Assembly: GCA_900546795.1 (NCBI GenBank)
Contig: UREG01000077.1
Span: forward strand, 1 to 7,950
Direction of reading: 5' to 3'
DNA: 7,950 nucleotides
From: an uncultured Veillonellaceae bacterium
GTDB taxonomy: Bacteria > Bacillota > Negativicutes > Veillonellales > Megasphaeraceae
Position 1 is the stretch's first letter, and each line of letters begins with the position of its first letter. Under the pieces are notes generated by a model, which saw nothing but the letters and a program-made list of their open reading frames with translations, had not been told where the DNA came from and made no database searches. Below are positions 1 to 5,430 of this stretch, in pieces. A program made the position numbers and the translations under genes.

Positions 1-162
1 CAAGTTCTTTCTTCTTTTTTATCCAGTAATGTAACATATCTTTGACTAACCTACATAGCATATTCTCTAGCAATTTTATTAAACTTGCATTTATTTTTCT
101 ATATGCTATACTTGAAAATTGTGCAGTACTAATAGCGTTATTACCAAGGAGTTTATATCATC
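1..162. other. AT-rich intergenic region upstream of the first transporter
   Basis: No gene could be supported here. The stretch is AT-rich and holds the promoter and ribosome binding site (AAGGAG, 146-151, 11 nt before the ATG) of the forward transporter. On the minus strand an ATG at 37-35 opens a 12-codon frame to the window edge. It has only a weak AGG upstream, so I do not call it a gene. A minus-strand ATATGCTAT at 55-63 resembles the extended -10 boxes used elsewhere in the window and could belong to a divergent gene lying mostly outside. Confidence 0.5.
85..112 (+). promoter_or_regulatory. Extended -10 promoter of the forward EamA transporter
   Basis: A -35-like TTGCAT (85-90) and a 16-bp spacer precede the -10 TATACT (107-112). 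The -10 has an upstream TG (104-105), giving ATATGCTATACT. The -35 is poor, so the extended -10 probably carries recognition. The predicted transcript would start near 119, leaving a leader of about 44 nt. Confidence 0.6.
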
Positions 163-1056
163 ATGAATTATATACAAAAAGGAATCGCCCTTACCCTGCT
201 GGGCGGCATTTTATGGGGCTTATCCGGAGTAAGCGGGCAATATCTTCTGCAGTACCGCAACTGGGAAGCAGAATGGCTCGTTCCCGTCCGCATGATCTCG
301 GCGGGAGTCCTCACCGTTATCATCGCGTACCTGCGGGAAGGACAAAAGATTTTTTCTATTTTCCGCCGTCCCGCTGATATCGTGCGCCTGTTCATTTTTG
401 GAATCATCGGCCTCAGTATGTGCCAATACGCCTATTTCAAGGCAATCCAGCTTTCCAATGCCGGTATCGCTACAGTCATTCAATATACCGGCCCCGTCCT
501 TATCATTGTCTATCTCTTTCTTCGTTATCAGCAAAAGCCAAAACCGAAAGAAATTCTTGCCGTTCTCTTTGCGTTCGCGGGCGTGTTTATCCTGGCTACG
601 CATGGAAAAACAGATTCGCTGGCACTGCCGCCGCTGGCTCTTTTCTGGAGTATCGCGGCCGCTTTTGCCCTGGCAGTCTACAATGTCCAGCCTGTACAGC
701 TCCTAAAAACGTACGGAACCATCCCTGTTGTAGGATTTGGCATGACCGTCGGAAGCATTCCTCTATTATTCTTGTATCCGCCTTATCCGATCGTCGGCGA
801 CTGGGACGTTATGGCCGCGCTGGCATTTGGAAACATCGTTCTTCTCGGAACCGTCGTGTCTTTCCTTGCCTATTTAGAAGGCGTCAAGCGAGTAGGGCCT
901 GCTAAAGGAAGCATCCTCTGCTCTATCGAACCCATTGGCTCGATGGTTTTTGCTTATATGCTGCTGGGCACCCCATTTGCAGGAATGGATATCATCGGCT
1001 GCGCCTTGATTATCCTTACCATCTTCTTATTAGCCAAAACAAAAGAAACCACATAA
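163..1056 (+). CDS. EamA-family transporter (drug/metabolite transporter superfamily)
   Basis: This 297-residue integral membrane protein has the usual size and two-repeat layout of the DMT/EamA family. The first EamA repeat spans about residues 5-145 and the second about 157-291. Visible family marks are the GGILWG motif in the first helix (14-19), the mid-repeat proline in YTGPV (108-112), and a second-repeat SIEP motif (254-257). Hydrophobic segments fill the chain, in keeping with ten membrane helices. The usual acidic residue of the terminal LGE motif is replaced (LGT, 268-270). Family members exchange small metabolites or amino acids across the cytoplasmic membrane; the substrate cannot be deduced. 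The ATG is supported by AAGGAG 11 nt upstream. The gene stands alone on its strand, converging on another EamA gene with a shared terminator. Confidence 0.93.
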   Translation: MNYIQKGIALTLLGGILWGLSGVSGQYLLQYRNWEAEWLVPVRMISAGVLTVIIAYLREGQKIFSIFRRPADIVRLFIFGIIGLSMCQYAYFKAIQLSNAGIATVIQYTGPVLIIVYLFLRYQQKPKPKEILAVLFAFAGVFILATHGKTDSLALPPLALFWSIAAAFALAVYNVQPVQLLKTYGTIPVVGFGMTVGSIPLLFLYPPYPIVGDWDVMAALAFGNIVLLGTVVSFLAYLEGVKRVGPAKGSILCSIEPIGSMVFAYMLLGTPFAGMDIIGCALIILTIFLLAKTKETT

Positions 1057-1088
1057 AAAAGCGAGGCATGTATTTGCCTCGCTTTTTT
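1055..1088. terminator. Bidirectional rho-independent terminator between convergent transporters
   Basis: A GC-rich stem, GCGAGGCA (1061-1068) with TGCCTCGC (1075-1082), closes a 6-nt loop. Six A's (1055-1060) and six T's (1083-1088) flank it, so it works as an intrinsic terminator on both strands. It overlaps the stop codons of both convergent EamA genes. Confidence 0.95.
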
Positions 1089-1986
1089 ATTGTTCCGCGC
1101 CATACCGATACCGCGTCAGCAGATATACGCCACCGCATACGGCTGCCATTCCGCCGATTTCCGCCCAGCCAAAGGTTTCTCCCAGCATTATGCTGCCAAG
1201 CAGCAGCCCCGTTACCGGCGTCAGATTGCTAAATATCGCCGCCTGGCTGGCTTTTACTTCTTTTACGCCCATATTCCAAAGCAACGTCGCCGTAATCCCA
1301 CTGATAAAAATTAAATATACGGCGGTATATACCGAGGGCCAGGTCGGAGCCGCATAAACCACCTGCCCGCTTCCCCAAGCATACGGCGTAAGCATAATCG
1401 TTCCCAGCAGCGTGGCCCAGGCCGTCACCGAAAGCGCCGGCATCGCCTGCATGACTTTTCGACTGCCAATAACATACATCGCCCAGCCAATCTCACTTAA
1501 AAAATACAGTACATCGCCAAAATTAAATGGCTCTGCTATGATTTTTACCAAATCACCGCCGGTCAGTACAAAAAGAAGCCCCATAAAAGACCCCAGTATT
1601 CCCAGCCACTGATATCCGGTCAGCACTTCTTTTAAAAGAAAATATGCCAATACAGAAATGATCACCGGCACAGACGCATAAAACAGCGTACAATGAAATG
1701 CAGTAGAATATATAAGCCCTTGAAACTGCAGTACATTGCTGAACGGAATCCCTGCAAAGCCCATACCGGCTAATATATATAGATGTTTCCCGGACGGCAC
1801 CGTTATCGTTCCCTCTTTGCCGTAGAGCATTGCAAAATAAATAACCGTCATGAGCATACAGCGTGTCCAAACGACCGTAACTGCCGAGTATTGTTCCAGC
1901 AGAATCTTAAGCATGACCGGCTGCGCGCCCCAAAACAGCGCAGCTCCCAGCAAACAAAGATAGGCTTGCTCTCGTGCTGACTTCAC
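1087..1986 (-). CDS. EamA-family transporter, GTG start
   Basis: With the start chosen here the protein has 299 residues. It is a two-repeat DMT carrier of the cytoplasmic membrane, with about ten hydrophobic segments. Motifs seen are LFWG in helix 1 (17-20), LLKE closing the first repeat (117-120), SNLTPV (253-258) and the canonical LGE (268-270). The frame is open to an ATG at 2019, but no ribosome binding site precedes that codon or the ATG at 2013. The GTG at 1986 has GGAG 7 nt upstream inside AAGGGGAG, so I prefer it; the 11 extra residues would be a polar, unconserved-looking tail. The gene starts 42 nt after the stop of nfo on the same strand, so co-transcription is likely. It ends in the shared bidirectional terminator. 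The transported compound is unknown. Confidence 0.92.
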   Translation of the reverse strand: MKSAREQAYLCLLGAALFWGAQPVMLKILLEQYSAVTVVWTRCMLMTVIYFAMLYGKEGTITVPSGKHLYILAGMGFAGIPFSNVLQFQGLIYSTAFHCTLFYASVPVIISVLAYFLLKEVLTGYQWLGILGSFMGLLFVLTGGDLVKIIAEPFNFGDVLYFLSEIGWAMYVIGSRKVMQAMPALSVTAWATLLGTIMLTPYAWGSGQVVYAAPTWPSVYTAVYLIFISGITATLLWNMGVKEVKASQAAIFSNLTPVTGLLLGSIMLGETFGWAEIGGMAAVCGGVYLLTRYRYGAEQ

Positions 1987-1993
1987 CGCTTCA

Positions 1994-2001
1994 CTCCCCT
2001 T
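1994..2001 (-). promoter_or_regulatory. Ribosome binding site that decides the GTG start of the second EamA gene
   Basis: The minus-strand sequence AAGGGGAG ends 7 nt before the GTG at 1986-1984. The two upstream in-frame ATGs (2019, 2013) have no comparable site: the preceding bases are ATGTGCCTCC. This favours the shorter protein. Confidence 0.65.
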
Positions 2002-2028
2002 TATCTTCCCCATCCCCATGGAGGCACA

Positions 2029-2862
2029 TCATTTTTGATACGCGCTGCGAAGTATTCTGATCTCTTCCGCATAACCGGGCAATTCGTTTGGCGTCTCCAA
2101 ATAAAACGGCAGATGCCGCAGCGCAGGATGATTGATGATACGAATGAACGCATCCAGCCCAATACTCCCCAGCCCGATCTTTTCATGCCGGTCTTTTCGG
2201 CTGCCTATCGGATTTTTGCTGTCGTTGATATGCACCGCTTTCAATCGGGAAAGACCTATGATCCGGTCAAATTCTTCCAGAACGCCTTCCAAGTTTCCTA
2301 CGATATCATAGCCGCCGTCATATATATGGCAGGTATCTAAACAGACACCGATTTTTTCTGCTGCGTCCGTCCGCTCTATAATCGCCCGCAGTTCTTCAAA
2401 CCTCCGCCCCACTTCAGTACCTTTTCCCGCCATCGTTTCCAATAAAACCATCGTCTTCTGTTCCTTGACCACACACCGATTCAATAACTCCGCAATATAT
2501 TCAATTCCCTGTTCTGCCCCTTGCCCCACATGACTGCCGGGATGAAAATTATATTGGCAATTCTCCAGCAGCTCCAACTTTTCCAGATCTTCCTTCATGG
2601 CACGATAAGCAAAATCCCGGGTCTTTTCTTCTTTGGAACATGCATTGAGCGTATACGGCGCATGCGCCAATATGGGAGCAAACGAATGCTCCCGCATAAA
2701 TTCGTTCAAGGCACGAATATCTTCCATATCCGTTTCCTTTGCTTTCCCGCCCCTTGGATTTCTCGTAAAAAACTGAAATGTATCTGCGCCAATAGACAGC
2801 GCTTCTTTTCCCATATGCAAAAATCCTTTTGCAACAGATAAATGACAACCAATATGCAGCAC
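2029..2862 (-). CDS. nfo: Deoxyribonuclease IV (AP endonuclease, endonuclease IV)
   Basis: The 277-residue product is a full-length endonuclease IV, a TIM-barrel enzyme with three zinc ions. It cuts 5' to abasic sites in DNA during base excision repair in the cytoplasm. All expected metal ligands are present in order: His67 (HAPY), His107 (NFHPGSH), Glu142 (LLET), Asp176 and His179 (CLDTCH), His211 (HINDSK), Asp224 and His226 (DRHEKIG), and Glu256 (LETPN). The start is GTG at 2862, supported by GGAGGG 7 nt upstream. The T-tract of a terminator-like hairpin directly precedes that binding site, so transcription must come from upstream by read-through. An EamA transporter follows 42 nt downstream on the same strand. 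The family assignment is very secure. Confidence 0.98.
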   Translation of the reverse strand: MLHIGCHLSVAKGFLHMGKEALSIGADTFQFFTRNPRGGKAKETDMEDIRALNEFMREHSFAPILAHAPYTLNACSKEEKTRDFAYRAMKEDLEKLELLENCQYNFHPGSHVGQGAEQGIEYIAELLNRCVVKEQKTMVLLETMAGKGTEVGRRFEELRAIIERTDAAEKIGVCLDTCHIYDGGYDIVGNLEGVLEEFDRIIGLSRLKAVHINDSKNPIGSRKDRHEKIGLGSIGLDAFIRIINHPALRHLPFYLETPNELPGYAEEIRILRSAYQK

Positions 2863-2875
2863 GATTTATCCCTCC

Positions 2876-2904
2876 AAAAAAGCCGCCGAACCATGTCCAG
2901 CGGC
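2876..2904 (-). terminator. Terminator-like hairpin directly in front of the nfo ribosome binding site
   Basis: Read on the minus strand, GCCGCTGGA pairs with TTCGGCGGC (9 bp with two G-U pairs, 5-nt loop), followed by six T's (2881-2876). The next seven bases contain the GGAGGG of nfo. The hairpin can end transcripts of the upstream 78-residue gene. Because no promoter fits between it and nfo, it may instead set the level of read-through into nfo (attenuation); that second role is inference. Confidence 0.8.
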
Positions 2905-2926
2905 CTGCTACTCTTCATTTTCTATC

Positions 2927-3163
2927 TTATACTTCCCCTCGCAGATATGCCAGCTCTGCCTGACTCTCCGCATAATACCATTTTACGGTTTTGCCAATAT
3001 AGCATTTTATAGCATTCAACTTCCCCGATTCTGCAAGACTTCTCATCTTCCGCAAATTATATCCGTTCACAGAAAAATACGTTGCCGAAATAAATCCTTT
3101 CGATTTAAGCCAATTCCGATAGTGCCCAAAATCATCGCGATCTACTTTCAAATGCCTGATCAT
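2927..3163 (-). CDS. Small hypothetical protein, possible excisionase-like winged-helix fold
   Basis: I do not recognise this 78-residue protein by family name. Its C-terminal half (about residues 36-74) follows the pattern of small MerR/excisionase-type winged helices: a helix LRKMRSLAESGKLNA (37-51), then a short basic strand ending in KWYY (61-64), then a helix ending in LAYL (71-74). That suggests DNA binding, but the resemblance is by pattern only. The N-terminal part (7-26) is charged and aromatic. The frame extends two codons further to a TTG (3169), but AGGGGG lies 8 nt before the ATG at 3163 and only 2 nt before the TTG, so the ATG is preferred. It is transcribed towards nfo, 64 nt away, with a terminator-like hairpin between them. 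Confidence 0.75.
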   Translation of the reverse strand: MIRHLKVDRDDFGHYRNWLKSKGFISATYFSVNGYNLRKMRSLAESGKLNAIKCYIGKTVKWYYAESQAELAYLRGEV

Positions 3164-3214
3164 GCTCAATACCCCCTATTAAGCCGTCAATACGCTATAT
3201 TTATTTCTATCTAC

Positions 3215-3223
3215 AGTATACCA
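3215..3223 (-). promoter_or_regulatory. Extended -10 promoter of the 78-residue gene
   Basis: On the minus strand TGG TATACT (3223-3215) forms an extended -10. No good -35 lies 16-18 bp upstream. The predicted start near 3208 gives a leader of about 45 nt before the ATG at 3163. This promoter could also feed nfo and the EamA gene through the intervening hairpin. Confidence 0.45.
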
Positions 3224-3260
3224 TTATTGGTTTGATATCGCTAGGCTTATCGCCTGAATT

Positions 3261-3968
3261 TTACAGGATTTTTTCCGTTTCCTTTTCTTGATTTTTCTTT
3301 GTTTTCCTCTGGTTCCAGAGCCACAGCCCTCCGTAAACGATAACGATCGCGGTAATGAGCCATATCAGCCGGTTTCCATTTTGCTGGTAATGAACAATAT
3401 CATAGCCTACCACTACTTCTATAGCTACCGAAGGAAATTTGCCAACTAAGCAAGCCAGTGTATAGTCCCGATACGAGATACCGCTCAGCGCCCCCAACGC
3501 CGTCACCAGTCCGTTGGGAGAATACGGCACAGCCCTGGCAATCACCATCGTCCCAAAATTGCTGTAACTATCGAGCTTGGTCAGCATTTTGCTTTTATGG
3601 ATAATCTCTTCCGCACTTTTGCGAAAGAGCACCCGCATAAACCAAAAACTGATCACAACGCCGATCGTTTCAGCCAGCCAGGATATCACAATCCCCGGTA
3701 TGATGCCAAATACAACCCCATTTGCAGTCGATATAAATATAGATGGCAAGAAGCCGACAATATTGATGATCACGTCAATGATAACGCTTACCGCCACCGC
3801 CCAATATCCAAACGACTGCAAATATACGATTGCCCCCTGCAGATCGCCCTCGGTGGATAATCTCCAAATGGTGGTATAGAAATCCGGAAGCGCGATATGT
3901 ATGCCTGCCAGCACCAATACCAGCAGTGCCAGCCCAATATATTTGACCTGAGATTCTTTTATCTGCAC
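3261..3968 (-). CDS. TVP38/TMEM64-family (SNARE-associated/DedA-like) membrane protein
   Basis: The 235-residue protein has an N-terminal membrane helix (about 10-28), a central SNARE-associated domain with several helices (about 55-190), a C-terminal helix (about 200-218) and a charged cytoplasmic-looking tail rich in Lys and Glu (220-233). The family signature is clear around ARAVPYSPNG (144-153), followed by GALSGIS (159-165). Members are cytoplasmic membrane proteins related to DedA, implicated in lipid or envelope homeostasis; the exact role of this one cannot be stated. The start is GTG, supported by AAGGAGG 6 nt upstream. It has its own promoter, which abuts the end of the upstream EamA gene, 60 nt away on the same strand. 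No convincing terminator follows before the next gene. Confidence 0.92.
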   Translation of the reverse strand: MQIKESQVKYIGLALLVLVLAGIHIALPDFYTTIWRLSTEGDLQGAIVYLQSFGYWAVAVSVIIDVIINIVGFLPSIFISTANGVVFGIIPGIVISWLAETIGVVISFWFMRVLFRKSAEEIIHKSKMLTKLDSYSNFGTMVIARAVPYSPNGLVTALGALSGISYRDYTLACLVGKFPSVAIEVVVGYDIVHYQQNGNRLIWLITAIVIVYGGLWLWNQRKTKKNQEKETEKIL

Positions 3969-3998
3969 GGCAGTCCTCCTTTATCTTTATTACTATGT

Positions 3999-4027
3999 AT
4001 CATACGGCAGATAGGGAAAAATAGCAA
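3999..4027 (-). promoter_or_regulatory. Promoter of the TVP38-family gene
   Basis: On the minus strand TTGCTA (4027-4022), a 17-bp spacer and TATGAT (4004-3999) make a good housekeeping-sigma promoter. The -35 lies immediately after the stop codon of the third EamA gene. Transcription would begin near 3992, about 24 nt before the GTG, leaving room for the AAGGAGG site. Confidence 0.65.
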
Positions 4028-4028
4028 C

Positions 4029-4892
4029 TTATCCCTTTTGCAGCGCAGCTGTATTTTTTAGACGCGTCAAATAAATCGATCCGCCAATAATACAGATCCC
4101 GCCAATCACCGTCATCAAGGACAATACCTCTTCAAAGAGGATAAAGCCCCACAGACAATTAAAGAATACCCCGCTGTACTGCACGAAACTTGCCAGTACG
4201 GGATTCGTTTTCCCATATGCTTCCGTCAGGCAAATCTGTGCCAGCAGCGATACCAGGCTCATGCCGCCGATCAGCGTCCAGCCATACATATCCGGCACAA
4301 CAAACGTTTCCTGCGACATAACAACCGCTCCTACTACCGTAGCGGAAGCCAGAAAATAAAATACGATTTCCATCTCGTCATGTCCGCCGGCCAGCGTAAT
4401 ATTTCGGATCGTCGTATATGCGGCAGCACTGAAAAACGCGCCTCCCAGCGCAGCCAACGCGTACCAGGAAAAACTGGCGTATTCCCAAGGACGAATAATC
4501 GTACACATACCAGCCACAATCAAAATAATCGGCAGCACCGCGCCTTTAGGAAGTTTTTCTTTTAGAAAAACCGCAGCAAAGAACAACACAAAAAAAGCAG
4601 ACAGCTGTGCGATAATCGACACATCTGCCAGCGCCATGCCGGCCAGCGCCACAAAATAGCAATACATGCCGATACCGCCAAAAACGCCGCGCGTTACCAG
4701 CATCAGCCGATCCTTATTAGAAAACTTCCTCCCCTGTTTCCACATCAGAAACAGTAAAAAAATCACACCAAAAAATCCGCGGAAAAACGCTATTTCTCCC
4801 GTTCCCATGATTGTACTCAATTCTTTTACAAATACATTCATCATGCTTAGAAGAAGCGATGCCAGCAGCGACATAACAACGCCTTTATTCAT
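4029..4892 (-). CDS. EamA-family transporter preceded by an attenuator-like leader
   Basis: This is the third DMT/EamA carrier of the window, 287 residues and full length. The first repeat spans about residues 3-134 and the second about 144-277, with roughly ten hydrophobic segments. Marks include the FFRGFFG segment after helix 1 (36-42), FLKEKLP ending the first repeat (109-115) and FEEVLS in the second (253-258). It differs clearly from the other two transporters, so it is not a recent duplicate. Substrate unknown. The ATG has AAAGGA 10 nt upstream, and the stop codon of a 41-codon upstream frame overlaps it as ATGA. An intrinsic terminator sits in the leader about 50 nt before the start, so expression is probably controlled by premature termination. 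The TVP38-family gene follows 60 nt downstream. Confidence 0.93.
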   Translation of the reverse strand: MNKGVVMSLLASLLLSMMNVFVKELSTIMGTGEIAFFRGFFGVIFLLFLMWKQGRKFSNKDRLMLVTRGVFGGIGMYCYFVALAGMALADVSIIAQLSAFFVLFFAAVFLKEKLPKGAVLPIILIVAGMCTIIRPWEYASFSWYALAALGGAFFSAAAYTTIRNITLAGGHDEMEIVFYFLASATVVGAVVMSQETFVVPDMYGWTLIGGMSLVSLLAQICLTEAYGKTNPVLASFVQYSGVFFNCLWGFILFEEVLSLMTVIGGICIIGGSIYLTRLKNTAALQKG

Positions 4893-5014
4893 ACCTTCCC
4901 ATTCCTTTCCGGCCTTCCAGCCACTTCTTTCCTGTCATAAAAAATAAGAAAAGCCGTTATACAACGACTTCTCTCCCTTTTTCTTCTTAGGTTTTCTTTC
5001 TCCATCCATTTCAT
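4889..5014 (-). CDS. Possible 41-residue leader peptide / upstream frame of the third EamA gene
   Basis: Within the transporter leader an ATG at 5014 opens a 41-codon frame that runs through the terminator hairpin. Its TGA overlaps the transporter's ATG (ATGA). The predicted peptide begins MKWMEKENLRRKRERSR; Arg and Lys codons cluster just before and within the 5' arm of the terminator, and the rest has no recognisable domain. The ribosome binding site is weak, an AGGG about 10 nt upstream of the ATG. Translation through the hairpin could prevent termination, and the overlapping stop/start could couple translation. The purine-rich DNA alone could generate this composition, so the frame may be fortuitous. 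Confidence 0.3.
   Translation of the reverse strand: MKWMEKENLRRKRERSRCITAFLIFYDRKEVAGRPERNGKV
4939..4974 (-). terminator. Intrinsic terminator in the leader of the third EamA gene (putative attenuator)
   Basis: On the minus strand AGAGAAGTCGTT (4974-4963) pairs along all 12 positions, two as G-U, with AACGGCTTTTCT (4958-4947) around a GTAT loop. A T-rich tail (TATTTTTT, 4946-4939) follows. On the plus strand the two G-U pairs become A-C mismatches, which points to the minus strand as the functional one. It lies between a promoter (5039-5047) and the coding start (4892), the position expected of an attenuator. Confidence 0.85.
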
Positions 5015-5038
5015 CGGACAGGTTCCCTATATTGTTTC

Positions 5039-5047
5039 ATTATAGCA
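5039..5047 (-). promoter_or_regulatory. Extended -10 promoter of the third EamA gene
   Basis: On the minus strand TGC TATAAT (5047-5039) is a perfect -10 with an extended TG, in the context ATATGCTATAAT. The -35 region (near 5062-5067, GAGGAA) is poor. Transcription from about 5032 gives a leader of about 140 nt holding the terminator. A 6-bp inverted repeat, GTCATA/TATGAC (5088-5104), lies about 40 bp upstream of the -10 and could be a protein site; that is speculative. Confidence 0.7.
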
Positions 5048-5104
5048 TATCCTCTACTTTTTTCCTCTAATTTCATAAAAGAATGTCGTCATACTGGATA
5101 TGAC

Positions 5105-5370
5105 TCCAGGGCATAAAAAATCATTCCGCTTATGATAATGGCATCTCGCCTATCCGGCTCTGCTGAGCGGCATCGCTCATTCATCAATCTGTCTTCTCGG
5201 CCTGCCGTCAGCTCTTCCCCTTTTGAAATGCTTTCGGTTCCAGCAGAGTCCTGGGCAGGAAATCTTCTGCAGTCCGCCGGTTTCATCCCACACAACCGTT
5301 TTAGTACAGCAGCTGCAGCGCTTTCTTATTCATGTCTAACCCCATGCGTCTTTCCATTTCCAACACACAA
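5105..5370. other. Intergenic stretch without a recognisable gene
   Basis: Between the promoter region of the third EamA gene and the hairpin after thrC I find nothing I can call. Minus-strand frames here are short and broken. One runs from an ATG at 5354 for 18 codons to a stop; another, opening at 5295, runs 68 codons in a different frame. Neither has a convincing ribosome binding site or a recognisable sequence. The base composition resembles coding DNA more than the AT-rich spacers nearby, so a decayed gene is possible but unproven. Confidence 0.4.
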
Positions 5371-5417
5371 ATCCCCCATAGTTATTCAGCAGGACAGCCT
5401 GCCTAACTATGGGGGAT
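5371..5417 (-). terminator. Long hairpin after thrC, probable terminator
   Basis: A perfect 14-bp inverted repeat, ATCCCCCATAGTTA (5371-5384) with TAACTATGGGGGAT (5404-5417), encloses a second nested stem GCAGG/CCTGC (5389-5393, 5398-5402) with a 4-nt loop. It starts 13 nt after the thrC stop codon. The minus-strand tail (TTTGTGTGTTGG) is only moderately T-rich, so it may act as a terminator, an mRNA 3' stabiliser, or both. Confidence 0.7.
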
Positions 5418-5430
5418 ATTTCATAAAAAA

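Noticed and set aside
1..37. Minus-strand 12-codon frame running off the left edge (MLHYWIKKKKEL)
   Set aside because: It has only a weak upstream AGG and is too short to recognise. It could be the start of a divergent gene, but the visible part does not support a call.
3230..3260. Small inverted repeat AGGC/GCCT after the TVP38-family gene as a terminator
   Set aside because: The stem is only 4-5 bp and no T-tract follows on the minus strand.
5089..5295. Minus-strand 68-codon frame as a real gene
   Set aside because: It lacks a convincing start and ribosome binding site and looks like no known family. It is kept only as part of the unexplained intergenic stretch.
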